The translations under genes were made by a program, and so were the position numbers. Positions 1 to 12,311 of a stretch of DNA of 64,000 nt are shown one piece after another. The notes beneath the pieces are model-generated. The model did not search any database, had not been told where the DNA came from, and saw nothing but the letters and a program-made list of their open reading frames with translations. How positions within the stretch are numbered: position 1 is the first letter of the stretch; every line of letters begins with the position of its first letter. The stretch comes from Sipunculus nudus. Taxonomy: Eukaryota > Annelida > Sipuncula > Golfingiida > Sipunculidae. The stretch is taken from positions 9,532,400-9,596,399 of the forward strand of contig CM049322.1 of the NCBI GenBank assembly GCA_026874595.1. Reading direction: 5' to 3'.

Positions 1-1035
1 GTGGTTTTTGAAGGTATATGGTAGGTCTTCTTTTGTTTTTTTTTCAGCTGCTAGTGGCTCACTCTTACAATGCGGAAAACAGCAGTTCGGAGTATTTCCT
101 TTATTTCCGGAAAAAGTCTACGATCACTGTGCAATATTGTTCGATCGTTTTGGCACGCGAGTGTGTTGACGGAGTGCCACGCTTAGCCTCGCTATCAATT
201 TAATAGTTCATGGCATGCATAAATTATGTACATACGGACCAGTCCTACCAGTCTAACCATCCAATAGATCAGGAGCTGATCGGTAATGCAAATCGTTATG
301 ACGTGAATGCCCAGCTCTGTTGAAGAATCGACCGGACAGGATAGACGTTAGGGGCTTTAGTTGTTTGCCTTTTGTTTCTTTTTTTCAGGCAGGCGGTCAT
401 TTACTAAGTCCACACAAGAAGAATATCGTTATTAGCAATAACTTGTACTCATTTAATGAACAGTAAAGTACAAATAACAAACTGTCATTGGACAGAAATG
501 GTTAATCATTGACCACCTAAAACAACATCATGCTAATAATACAGGCAGCATAAATACACATCTGGATGAAACAATGCAGAAAATACCGGGACTAAGTATC
601 TTTCTGAGTCGCATACAGCCAGATATTAAAAAAAAAATAAACAGCTCTTATTTAAATCGAGGTGTACATGACAATGGTGAAGTCTCAATCATTTTACCTA
701 TTAATGTTCAAACACTCATAGAAAAGCCGACATTGCGGTGGACAGACATTTACGGAAATCTGCACCATAATAGTTTATAATGCGGATACACTCACAGAAA
801 GTCTTTCATTTTAAAATCGGTTCTCTTTATAATCAAGGTCGAGAGAGTGTGATGGGCAGATCCTTCTCCAATTGTCATGAAAATGTAGGAATATTGACGC
901 AAACCGGGCCGCAAGAACTACAAAAATCAGCTTTATGACAGTTATCAATTTTCCCCTTAATAAGATGATAATTGATGCTCGAATGAGATGAAAGAAGTAA
1001 TATGACACCCAATTTATGTGAAATTAACTCAATAA

Positions 1036-2424
1036 TAATATACCACCTTTATCTTACATGTACTTTTATTATTTATTGTATGTTGGCCTGCGTGCTAGGC
1101 CACTTGAGTGCTATTTTATTGTATATTCCCACAACTTCGGTCGTGAAAAATTTGTTACACGGTCATTTCGGTTTACGGTCTTGGGGTGCCGCCTATCAGC
1201 AAGAATATGTACTACTTTGATGTGCAGTTAAATCGGTAACGCTTAACGTCAAGGCTGTTTTATCTATGTGCGCGGCAACTGAGAAGACCATGCAGCCACC
1301 AGATCTTGATTCAGATTTTTGTTAACCGTAATGCCTAAAGTTTAGAAGCGCCAAGAGTATGAGTAAAGTTTGATTTCAATATATATTATCTGTAGTTCTA
1401 TGGGTAAACCTATAAATGTTGTATTTTATTCAAGTAAGTGAGTATGAAACCGAGAGAACGCAGAATGTTTCAATTTTATTGTGTATCAAGCATTTGTGCT
1501 GAAAAACAGGACACGCTTGAATACATGTTTAATTCCATAGGTTATGGGACTCTGTGTTAAATTGTTTAAGTATGAGGACTGCCTGGTATAGGGATTCACT
1601 TGCTCATTATGACCTCACGGGAAATAAGTCCCTGTTATTCAAATTTGAGGAGGATATGATCACATTTATATAAATTGCCTGTAATTTTTTTGTCATTGTG
1701 AATCCCTTTTAGCTGTAGACACTTTGGCACGAAGAATCATTGAAGGTTTAAATGTAGCCATAGTTGCCAGTCGTTCATTGACAATTGTTAAACCTGTTAT
1801 CTATGTATGACTACTAGGCCTATTTAGATTTGCTGTTACTATGCAGTACTGATTAAAAGATAATTATATTTGTGCCTAGTGTACATCTGTTTATAACATA
1901 AAAGTAACATACAACAGCACATTATACTACAGTCATATGGTATTGCTTTAGCCATAAGCCTTGTGTACTTTCCAGATTTCTCAGTTATTTAAATTTGTTG
2001 TTTTATATTGTGAAGCTGGAAATAAGATAAGACATTGTCTGTAAAATAGGGGAAATGTGAGATAATTCAAGCCTGATAATACAATTTGGATATAACAAAT
2101 ATGTGTTAATGAAACGAAAGGTATCTGTGTCAGTTATTTTTCTCTTCTAACTGGTATAGTTATCTGTTATGATTATTATAGGACACATGGATATTGGATA
2201 TTTGCCTGAAGTATTGTAAGTGAATGCTGTATAAGAAGAAAAATACCAGGTGTAACCTATATTAAAGGTCATATTATTATGTGACAGGATTATTGTTCAG
2301 GTTGTTGTGATGTTTACTTTCTGTTTTGTTTCAATCGAAACACGTCTGTCCACGACGATTTTAGAATAAAGATGTCTACACGATATTGACCCGAGTGACA
2401 ATTCTTTGAACTTTGGGTGTTACA
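1036..2424. other. Block present only in duplication unit 1
   Basis: Unit 2 runs directly from a CAATAATAAGC-like sequence at about 9,920 into the sequence that in unit 1 resumes near 2,424. Unit 1 therefore has about 1,390 extra bases, or unit 2 lost them. No terminal inverted repeat or convincing coding sequence was found. The junction is A+T-rich, so a target-site duplication is ambiguous. Nothing else is recognised inside. Confidence 0.55.
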
Positions 2425-2914
2425 AATAAGCTTTCGCTAAGCATGTTTATGTTTGTTAATACTATCCTTTTATTACCCGATGGACCCTGTAGCACACACA
2501 CCCAACTCGTGGGCAGGAATGCAGATAAGATTAATGCTGTTAACAATTGCACAGGAAAAATAGTTGTAGTAATTGTTGCAGTACATTACAGGCAAATTAT
2601 AACAAAATATAAAATAAATGTATCAATTTAATCTTAACCGTAACAATCTCTGCACAACTCACATTTGAGTAAAATGCAGAAGGAAACTGGTCCAGTACTC
2701 TGGAATGTAACTACAGTTTTCTTAAAACGTAATTATTTAGATTTTATTTATATACTGCGGCTGTCGCTTTTTACATGATGTATTAAACTCTGCGACGGAT
2801 ATGAGAATAATATATTGATGTATTCATATCGTTTCAAGCAAAGAGTGGACACATCAATTTTTAAAACCTCTAGTTCTCACAGTTTTTTGGGTACGAGATC
2901 ACTGACTGTCAACG

Positions 2915-4065
2915 ATGTATATTCCTACTGTATTATATACCATAGTCCTGGTGTTACAAGGTATGTATACGGAAAATAGAACAAAAATTTGTGTTATTTC
3001 GACCCATCCGTCAGAAATTACCTCTGCTACATTCGTATCTAAACATATTAATTTCCACATACTTTAATCAATATTGCATACATGAAACATATAAAATGAC
3101 ACATGGATGGTGGTATTACACTTTTAGAGAATAATATAACATGTCATTGCTCTGCTTAATTTGTGACATTACAATTCTTTCAGTAAAATTAAACTGCAAA
3201 AATGTGATCTTATGCTTTAATATAACAGGAATATCAGTTGTTCTTGTGACCAGCAATGGAGAGTTAAAGCGTGTGTATGTAAGCCGTATATCGTTGGCGC
3301 GCTGCCAGGACATCTGTCGAGGACAACAGGCAATAGTGTACGGCAATGAAGCTTCTCCCAGGTATTTGTATCCTCCTGTCAAAAGATCAAAGTAACGACC
3401 CATTGTCCGACAGAACCTGTGGACCACTCTTCGATGAACATCCTAAAACTTACGGTATTTGTTTGTTGTCCTTTTTATAATGTATTCTATGCACAATATC
3501 TGTCGCACAAAAGGATATTTATTTTTTTTATTTTTTTCTATTGATTTTAAAAATAAAACCAAAAATTCTACGTCGCATGTTATGTATAATCTCTTCGGCA
3601 GAGGTGCCTGGAATATCTTGCTGTTTTATCCTGTATATTTTAGATAGTTCACCTGGTTTTCAATGGGCACTCAAAACCAAAGAAAAAATGTCCATATGGC
3701 CTTGTTACCGGCTGGTTTACGATGCACGAACCCGGTCGCAAGCCAAGGAAATTTGTTGGAATATCTAGGCTGAGCCTGTCAGCATTGAAACCGAAAATGA
3801 GGAGAATCATTTGACAGCCTGGCTGAACAGCTCTGGTCTCACCAAAGGAGTTTGGACCTCAGGACGCAAAACATCCATATTGGATCAAGTCTGGAACTGG
3901 ATGGGAACCGGTGAACTCCTTAGCTGTGAGAGATTGCACCCTTAACAACCAGACCACCCCCTATATGCCGATGGCTGTCCGCAATTATGGAGGGATTACA
4001 GTTTTATGGGGATGATATACTTTCTCACCACGTGGGCCCTTTCTTGTGAGGGAAAAGTATGTCAA
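2915..4065 (+). pseudogene. C-type lectin pseudogene (copy 1 of tandem pair)
   Basis: This is a broken paralogue of the intact gene at 10,383-12,042, with the same three exons: 2,915-2,960 (signal peptide), 3,229-3,454 (Cys-rich) and 3,644 to about 4,065 (CTLD). Exon 2 is 226 bases against 228 in the intact copy. The net 2-base deletion falls near 3,330 and leads to a TAA at 3,393-3,395. In exon 3 the first CTLD cysteine codon is changed to Ser at 3,645-3,647. A TAG lies at 3,766-3,768 and a TAA at 3,943-3,945, just before the QPD codons. A 1-base loss near 4,008 shifts the region matching the WDD motif of the intact copy. All GT and AG splice dinucleotides are still present, so a spliced non-coding transcript remains possible. 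A candidate AATAAA lies at 4,140-4,145. The pseudogene call is secure; whether it is transcribed cannot be seen. Confidence 0.87.
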
Positions 4066-4520
4066 AAGAAAAAAAAATGAGTCACCCATCAAGAATATTT
4101 AGTTTATGTGTTCGACGCCATTTCATAATCAGGTTGAAGAATAAAAATGGTTGCTTTAGTTGCGAATTTAGGTCTCTAGTGGCTCAGTACCACAAACCCT
4201 ACAAACGTGTATGGGTGGGAGCGTGAGCTGAAGAATGAAGGACCTACCTAAAATAACAGAACTTTACATTTATTCAGTTTGGCCTGGTCTGTATGTTGCT
4301 CAGCTATTTAATGTATCAGATTTTCACAGTCATTTCCTTACAACACCTGGTGTAAAGGTTAACCTCCTGCCTTGGACATTAGAACGGCTGAAATATCAGA
4401 TCATGTCGTCACTATCCTGAACATTATTATTGCGGCTGTGAAATAATTTAGCGACAATTTTTTCGCTGTAATTGATATTACCACAGTTTCTGTCACAAAT
4501 TACAAAACTCTTTTGATCTG

Positions 4521-7500
4521 AACAATGATGGTACATAAATGGACTTATAACTCCGGGTGTGGCCTTGTCGAATTGGAGTCATAAACTCGCTGGTCAAAGG
4601 TGCAGAGAGATGTCGCTAATAAGCCCGGTTCTAAATATTACAGCGCGAGAATCCGCACGATTCGTAAGTTTCCGGAGACCCAAAGCATGAACTAGTATCA
4701 ATCTCGAGTATTTTATGTAATCACTGGAACAATCTTAAATTAACACAATATATATCATAAAGACATCCAGTATCGTGCCTACTATTATATAGTATATTAT
4801 AATATATTGGTCAAAGGCAAAACAATCAGGCATATCAAGATAGGTATTATAAATCCAAATAGACATATTTTACCCATAGGAATCGATTTTTTGACAACCT
4901 TGGACTGCAAATATGTTAGCTTATATTACGTTCAGACAAGAGTGTTTTACTTGATCGGTATTGTAATGCCAGGCGTAAACATATGAAGATATGACAATAA
5001 AGTACCTTACATCCCATATACCATAAATTTTGGAATTTGTTTTAGATAATTGATGGAATAAACCTGGTATCATTGTCCAATTTTTCACATTGTATACAAA
5101 CATTTATGATAATTTCTTTGCATCTTAAACGTCCTGGTTAATTGGAACTTCCGGCCTTGGAAAATGAATGGAAAGGACTCATGATATTTTAAGGTTGGTT
5201 AAGTGTAAGTGTTAAGAATAAAATTACTTTTTATATTTTTAATTACTAAAGATACATCACATTTGCATAAAACGCAAATATTGTGCTATAGTGAATTAGG
5301 ATGAAGACCTAGGCATATTTATTCCACTGGATCTGAAATCCTTCCTGAACGCAGGATTGTGTTTTCTATATACTAAATTAATTCCATACAAATGGCAAAA
5401 CTGTTTGCATCGTCATATCGGGTAGTCATCCAGAAATGATGGCCAAATAGTTATATGTTGTCATAATTTTTAATTTATAATTTTGTCTTATACATTTATC
5501 TATATATCTTGCATATATTGACATACTCTCAATATAACATATGCTAGCCCAGTTAGGAAGATAATCTACAAATAGTTATAATTTATGTAGATCAAAACCC
5601 AAATAGAACCGTTACAGGAAGTATCCATTACCATCTGTGGAATATAAATACAAATGTTTGATTCACTATTCATTATGATTCTACGTCATGATATTAAGCG
5701 TAGAAAATACATTCCGTCTTATTCCTAGACTAAATGAACACTGGCCCCTAAAAACTAGCTCAATACAAATTATATACTGGAGAAACTTGGTTTTATCGCA
5801 ATGACTGCAGTAATTTTCATTTTCAAAATATAAAAAAACCGAACGGGCATTTATTCCTATGGTCTTTTAAAATTAGTTGACCATGCAAACCTATGTCTAG
5901 ATTCCATGTTTGTCCAAATAGTATTAGATGGTTTTCACTGTTTTCAAATTAGGATACTAAAGAACGTTGAATTTCTATCAATAGCATCCTAAATTTGCAT
6001 ATTAAATTTTAGTTTAAAAACTGTTCACATGGTTTCATTTAAATCTCTGACCAATAAAATCGAGATCTTTACACAATGTTTGAATAATTATCATGGTTTG
6101 TTCTTGAGATATAAGTTAAGATAAAGTTTTCAAAAATGACATTTCAATGCATATTGAAATTTAAAAAAAAACAACATAAACCGTAATTAATAGTTTCTTC
6201 TGAAACTTTGACCATGAAAACTTAGGTCTAAACAAAATATTCGACCAAATATAATGGTTAATTTCTTTAGATATCAAAGAAAACTGAATTTTCGTTAATG
6301 GCTTGCACATTAAAAAATTGCCCAAGGTCGTCGTGAGGACAACCAAACTTAAAGTATCAGTGGACTCTTGCCATCACAAATCCATTAAGAATACTTGTCC
6401 TGTAGATAATTCTTAGGTACCCTCTACCGACAACTCGACTACCACGTGCAGTACGTGTCTTAGCATTGTGGTAGAGCAGTCGTCAAGAGATCCCTGGAAG
6501 TGAGTGTCCAGCACTCCGATCCGTAAATGAGTACCATTTCAAATGTTGCTAAAACGAAGCTAAGGCATTACCTTTTTTAGAAGCAGGCTAGTTTATCATA
6601 CACCGTAATTATTCCTGAAAACTCAGTAAACAACTTATTTATTATTGTCAGAACTCAATGAAACCTTAAAGTCAGTGTCTGATAAGTTTTCTATAAGCCA
6701 TATATGGGCAGGTAACTTGGCGATGAGAAAATTCTGTAGAGGGGTGGAAGGTGTGCTCAGTCGCACGGCTGCTGTTCTTGATCGATAATACTGTTCAGAT
6801 GACACTTGATCATGTTGGAATGACTGAAAGATGTAAGGAAGGGATATGAATAAAGATTATATAATCAATGTGGGCACTTTCTTCTGTATACTATCAGGCA
6901 GAAAATCTTATTCCCTTGGATTAAATTAAGACCACTTTGTCTATCGAGCCTACCGGACCATTTCGTAATAATTGGCCTGAGTAGTGTCCATAGATTCAGT
7001 AGCGACTTCCTCCTTCATCATTTAACTAATCCCTGCCCATTTGTATGTTTAACTCATGAAAATTACTCAAATATATTTAGTCACGTTTGACAAAATATGA
7101 AATAATGTCGATATAATAGGCGATATATCGTGATACAAAATATGTGATTGATTTAGCATGTCGCGATATACTGATATTTCGATATTTGATGAGAAAAAAA
7201 AATTGCGAAGTAACAAGTGGAAAAAAAAAAAGGAATCGTTGTATATTTCTAGGCCCATACTTTTTATACAAGAAATTAATTGTACATTGCTATTAGTATT
7301 TATACAAGAGTGCACAATACTATATTAATTGTTAAGAAAAACTAAATTTCATATGTAAAAAAAATGTTGTCCTGCTTTGCAGACATTGCTCACAATCAAG
7401 GTTGACTATGACAGTAAAACGCGTCACGCATTAAAAGTTGTCCCTTTGTAACTCATTCTCTAAGATGTTTCAGTCATCTGCAGAGACAGTTCTTAACTAA

Positions 7501-7672
7501 ATAACTTAGTGATACATGTGAACTTTTAGTTGCATACATTAAAAAACCTTCCTACGGCCCGATGCATCAAAGCTAACCCTCAAGCTACCCTCTATACTGT
7601 CTAAGACGTGCGATCCAAGCTTTCCCGGTTTGTGAGTTCTTTAGGAAACTATGGTAGATATTCATTAGTGCC
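4521..7672. other. A+T-rich spacer between the two lectin units
   Basis: No open frame with coding character, paired splice sites or recognised repeat was found. Short tandem A/T runs occur, for example near 7,195-7,230. Only short chance open frames are present. Confidence 0.5.
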
Positions 7673-7884
7673 TCAGCTATTCGTGGCTTAATCTTACTAT
7701 GCGGTAAACAGCAGTACTTCTGTCCTTCTGTTTTATTGTGAAAAAGTGTACCATCACCGTGCTATTACAGGTTGGCCTGTTGTTTTGGCGCGAGTTTGAT
7801 TACGCGAAGACAAGCTTAGCCTCGATTTGAATCTATTAAGTCAGGGCATACATAGGTTTTGAATGAAAATACATACTGACCAGT

Positions 7885-9095
7885 CGTGCAACTCCCATCA
7901 TCCACTACACGAGGAATTGGGTTTATCAAAAACTTGTCTGACCACTATCATTGTTGGTGTCGATGAACAGAAGGACAGACAAAATGAAGTAAAACACGCA
8001 GAGCAGCCACACACTAGATATATATGGCCAGCAAAGCGGACATCCGAGACAATAAGCTTTTCGTGGCTCAAGTATTTCATTCAAATGATGATATTTACCG
8101 TAAAAAGGACCAGGCAGCCACAAACAATAACCCCCTTTTGTAATTGGCCATCATATGAACTTCTCTGGCATGGTCACCCGCCAGGATTTAATTCGTCCAA
8201 CGGTTGGGCAGATATGTAGTACCACGAAAATATCCCGAATCCGGCAAAGCCTTGGTGCATGAAAATGCGGATGACCTTGCCTTTATTTTCCTTGTTATGA
8301 TTTCTTCTGACTAGTCTTTAATGGGTGCACTAACAGTACATACTCCCCGCCCCTAAAAAGGTTCGTGTCATATATTTAAATATGCCGGTGAAATGTAGAG
8401 GGAGTATTGAACATAATTGGAGCATACACTATGCTGACCATTCTCGTAGATTTATGTGTGATTTTTTCCGTGGTGAGATGATTCAACAAGAATACGCAAT
8501 GCGCTTAATGTTCGTCTGATCGAACGTTTCACCAATGTGGTTATTGTCAAGAAAAATGTCAGATAAACGATCAAGTCTTCAAGTTGAACATTTCACCTTT
8601 ATCGTCTGAGATATAACAAAGTACGAACACTCAGTGGCAATTGGAAAGGAAAGTCGGTAGCTGACTGTATTAACTTTTTAGAATAAATAGCAATGATTGA
8701 CTGCATAAACGAACATTAGAAAGAAATAAGCAAGCATGACGGTTAATCAATATATACAGAGAAGCAAGTGTCTGAAAACATTTGATTTTTTTGGGGTAAA
8801 TTTCACTAAGATGAGTGCTCCGGCCCTGACTCTCCAACAATGAGACTCCTTGCACCATTCCAGTGAGGGATATCGCCGATACCTCATCTTAATTTTATTT
8901 TAAATGTGCCGCAGATATATCTTATTCTATAAATAAAAGATCATGTGCAGCTCTTCTCTTAATCATAATGCGAAGCAGTTCTAATACAAACTTGGCTAAG
9001 CACAGCAATTTGTCCAATTTATGTCTTTCCCTGTGCCTCAAATAGCTTTTTGCTGTAGTTCTACAACAGTCTTTGAAGTTTAGTCATTTAAAATA
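7885..9095. other. Block present only in duplication unit 2
   Basis: In unit 1 the sequence matching about 7,880 is followed almost at once by the sequence matching 9,100. About 1.2 kb was therefore gained here or lost there. No terminal inverted repeats, splice-bounded exon or transposase motif is visible. Confidence 0.5.
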
Positions 9096-9848
9096 TAATA
9101 ATGATCGGTAACGCAAATCGTTATGACCAGTGAATGAGCAGCTCTGTTGAATCGACTGGCTGGACAGAATAGGCGTTAAGGGCATTTGGTTGTTTGCCTT
9201 TGTTTTTTTTTAGGCAGGCGGTCATTTTCTACCTTCACGCACGAAATATCGTTATAAGCGATATCCCGTACTCATTTGATGAACAGTAATGTACAAATAA
9301 CAAAGTTTCATTGGACAGAGATATTTAATCATTGAACGAAATTAAAACAACATCATTACAGGCAGCTTTAATACACATCTGGAGGAATCCATGCATAAAT
9401 TACCGAGGCTATATATCCTTCCGAGTCACATACAGCCAGATATTTAAAAAAAAATAAACAGCTCTTATTTTAATTGCGGTGTACATGACAATGGTTAAGT
9501 CTCAATCATATTACCTATTAATGTGCAAACACTCATATAAAAGGCAACATTTAAAAGGTATCTTAATAAATGTGGTGGACAGACATTTGCAAAATCTGCA
9601 TCATGATAGTTGATAATGTGGATAAACTCACAGAATGTCTGTCATTTTAAAATCGGTTCTCTTTATAATCGAGGCTGACAGAGTGTGATGGGCAGATCCT
9701 TTTCCAATTGTCAGGGTAATGTATAAATAATGCCGCACACCTTGTAACAAGAACTAAAAGTATCAGCTTAATGACAGTCATCAATTTACCTCCCAGTATG
9801 TTAATAATTGATGTTCGAATGAGATGAAAGAAGTCATTTGACACACAC

Positions 9849-9851
<3 letters not shown>

Positions 9852-9909
<58 letters not shown>
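9852..9909. repeat. (TA)n microsatellite
   Basis: About 29 uninterrupted TA units lie inside unit 2. The corresponding place in unit 1 (near 1,020) lacks them, so the array expanded after the duplication. Confidence 0.95.
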
Positions 9910-9914
<5 letters not shown>

Positions 9915-10382
9915 CTTCAATAATAAGCTTTCGACAAGCATATCCAGGCTGGTTAAAACCATCCTTTATTACCGGATAGATCCGGTTGCTCACCACCAAG
10001 CTAAGGTGCAGGAATGCAGAAAAGGGTAATACTGGTAACAATTGCTTAGGTAAATCATAGGTGAAATGTTGGTAGCAATGAGTGCAACACATTACAAGGA
10101 TAGAAGAGCAAAATATCCGATGTATATGTCAATTTAATCTTAACCTTTCCAATGTCTGGAAAACTCGCAAAATGCAAAAGAAAACTGTGTTCTGTGTTCC
10201 AATAAACAAGTGTACTACATTTTATGAATAACCTAATTATTTCTATATTTTCTATATACTGCAGGTGTTGCTTCGGGCAGAGCTATTTTAACTGTTACAT
10301 GGAATTAAGAATAACATTTTGATATATTCATATCGTTTCATCGAACACATCAAGTGTAAATCGAGATCACTGACTGTCCACG

Positions 10383-10428
10383 ATGTATAATCCTACATTT
10401 GTATGTACCATAGCCCTGGTGTTACAAG
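10383..10428 (+). CDS. Secreted C-type lectin, exon 1 (signal peptide)
   Basis: The ATG at 10,383 opens 15 codons plus one base (phase 1), followed by a GTATGT donor. The peptide is short and hydrophobic and fits a signal peptide for secretion. The same ATG, exon length (46 bases) and donor occur in the decayed copy at 2,915-2,960, and the sequence just upstream is also conserved (about 10,250-10,345 with 2,745-2,840). No other in-frame ATG fits the splice frame as well. The exon encodes residues 1-15 and the first base of codon 16. Confidence 0.75.
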
Positions 10429-10614
10429 GTATGTATACGGAAAATAGAACAAATGTGTTTAATTTTTAATTTTACCTCTGCAACATTTGTATCTAAACAC
10501 GTTAATTTCCATACCCTTATCCTTAATCTATACTTCATACATATCACAAACTTATTGCTCTGTTTTATTTGCAAATCAGCTGGTAATATATGATCTTAAC
10601 GTTTAATTTAACAG

Positions 10615-10842
10615 GAATATTAGTTGATTTTACGACCAGTCACAGAGAGTTGAAACGTGTTTACATAAATCGCATTTCATGGGCGCGCTGCAATGAAATC
10701 TGTCGAGGGCAGCTGACACCAAAGTGTACGGCAGTGAAGCGGGTTCCGGGTGTTTGTATCCTCCTGTCAAAGGATCAAAGTAACGTCCTGCTGTCGGACA
10801 GAACCTGCAGACCACGCTTGGAAGGTCTTCCTCAAACTGCTG
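10615..10842 (+). CDS. Secreted C-type lectin, exon 2 (Cys-rich, PAN/apple-like)
   Basis: This is a 228-base exon, phase 1 at both ends, between a TTTAATTTAACAG acceptor and a GTATAT donor. It encodes residues 16-91. Five cysteines are at 41, 45, 53, 63 and 80. The spacing C-x3-C-x7-C-x9-C followed by a short hydrophobic run (ILL) resembles the core of PAN/apple modules, which bind proteins or carbohydrates in extracellular proteins. This assignment is inferred from spacing only. The odd number of cysteines could leave one free for pairing between chains. The frame is open throughout, whereas the paralogous exon at 3,229-3,454 has lost two bases and is frameshifted. Confidence 0.72.
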
Positions 10843-11617
10843 GTATATTTGAAATGTTTTTCTTAAATCCTTGATAGTACAGACATCGTTACATACAAAT
10901 ATCTATATGCTATACCTAGTGCTATTCTATATTTAGTTGTCAGTTTTATATTGTATTCCATGCAAAATACCTTTCGCAGACAATCTGTAAAGTTTGCATA
11001 GATGAACTTATAGTAATAGTCTGTAATTAATTGAAAAATAATGTTATGACTATATATAACATTACCGTATACCTTAGTACATCATGTTTCTATATTGCCA
11101 TCATCAGTATTAAACACATAACCATCTGTTGCCGTCTCCTCTAAAAGTAATTATATACATACGCAGCATTATTTGTTATTTCAAAATGATTGTCTATCTT
11201 AGATAATTTAATAAAATGTTATTTACTTGGATAATACAAGTCTTGTCTGAAGTATTTTTACCTCAAATCATATATAATTTACATTCTAGCATGAATGGAG
11301 CTTCATCTTCAACACTATTATACCCATGATGTAATATTAACAATATTAACAGATCCTATATTCCCGAGATAGATCATTTGACGACCCATTTCTATAACAA
11401 AACCATATCTTCTCTACTTAATTTATCGTATTATGTGTAATATATATTATATAATGCTCATAAATCCTTGTGGAAGATCGGCCCTTTATTACAGTCGATC
11501 TCTTACAACAGTTGTGCGACTTCCAAACAAAATGTGTACTTATATATGTAGTGAATCGTACGGTGTGTATGCTCACTGCAGCAGCGGTGTTTTACGTATG
11601 TCTTTTATTCATTTAAG

Positions 11618-12042
11618 ATTGTTCACCTGGATTTAAATGGCCACTTATAAGGGACAAAAGATATTTCAAATGGTCATGCTACCTTCTGGTATACGAGAAA
11701 AGACCCTGGTCTGAAGCTATGCACATATGTCGGAAAATGGACTCTACGCTTGTTAGCATTGAAACCGAAAATGAGCAGACTCATTTGACAGTCAAGCTAA
11801 ACAGCTCTGGTCTCAACCAAGGAGTGTGGACCTCAGGACGCAAAGTTTCAATGTTTGGTCAAGTCTGGAACTGGATTGGAACCGGTGAACGCGCCGGCTA
11901 TGAGAAATGGCACCCAGGGCAACCAGACGGCCTTCTAGCTGTTGATGATTGTCTTCAATTATGGACGGATAATAACTTCATGTGGGATGACATACTTTGT
12001 CATCATAAGCGCCATTTCTTGTGCGAGAAAAATTATCCTTAA
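11618..12042 (+). CDS. Secreted C-type lectin, exon 3 (carbohydrate-recognition domain)
   Basis: The exon runs from an AG acceptor (11,616-11,617, after a T-rich tract) to the TAA at 12,040-12,042 and encodes residues 92-232. It is a long-form C-type lectin domain with cysteines at 93, 112, 129, 203, 219 and 227. By family rule these pair 93-112, 129-227 and 203-219. QPD at 193-195 is the motif associated with galactose-type specificity. WDD at 214-216 stands where many members have WND, the second part of the calcium/sugar site. An N-glycosylation sequon (NSS) lies at 153-155. The predicted protein is a secreted sugar-binding protein, plausibly in innate defence or mucus, but the ligand is inferred from the motif only. 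The full protein is 232 residues from three phase-1 exons. A candidate AATAAA lies downstream at 12,748-12,753. Confidence 0.9.
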
Positions 12043-12289
12043 CCCGATATCTGCATTTTAATGAATGCAAGAATTCGCCATGTGGGGCTCCCTAATACTT
12101 GAAGTAATTTTTGGCTCATATTCCCAGATTCATTCGTGCACAAGTGACAGTACATTTTGTTTAAGTTCGGGAATTCGGATCAAATGCAAGATCCACTCCA
12201 AGGTCTAATCGATTCTTTATTGGCCTATTCCAGAAATGTCAAGACAATTTCATAAGATTCCGTTCGTTTCTACTTGATTTGTTGTTAAC

Positions 12290-12311
12290 ACACACACACA
12301 CACACACACAC
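12290..12311. repeat. (CA)n microsatellite
   Basis: About 11 CA units lie in the 3' flank of the intact lectin gene. Confidence 0.9.

Larger units (their letters stand above)
41..4520 (+). repeat. Tandem duplication unit 1 (lectin locus, decayed copy)
   Basis: This block is homologous along most of its length to 7,673-12,612. Matching landmarks include 41-200 with 7,673-7,825, 271-400 with 9,100-9,220, 811-1,008 with 9,647-9,850, exon 1 at 2,915 with 10,383, and the CTLD exon at 3,644 with 11,618. The offset between matches varies from about 7.5 to 8.8 kb because each copy has its own indels. Unit 1 has about 1.4 kb (about 1,036-2,424) that unit 2 lacks. Homology was judged by eye, so the ends are approximate. 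Confidence 0.8.

Noticed and set aside
574-780. 68-codon plus-strand open frame upstream of the lectin pseudogene
   Set aside because: The matching part of unit 2 (about 9,391-9,600) is interrupted by a stop and indels, so there is no sign of coding constraint.
6440-6540. tRNA-like look around GTGGTAGAGCAG
   Set aside because: No B box and no cloverleaf pairing.
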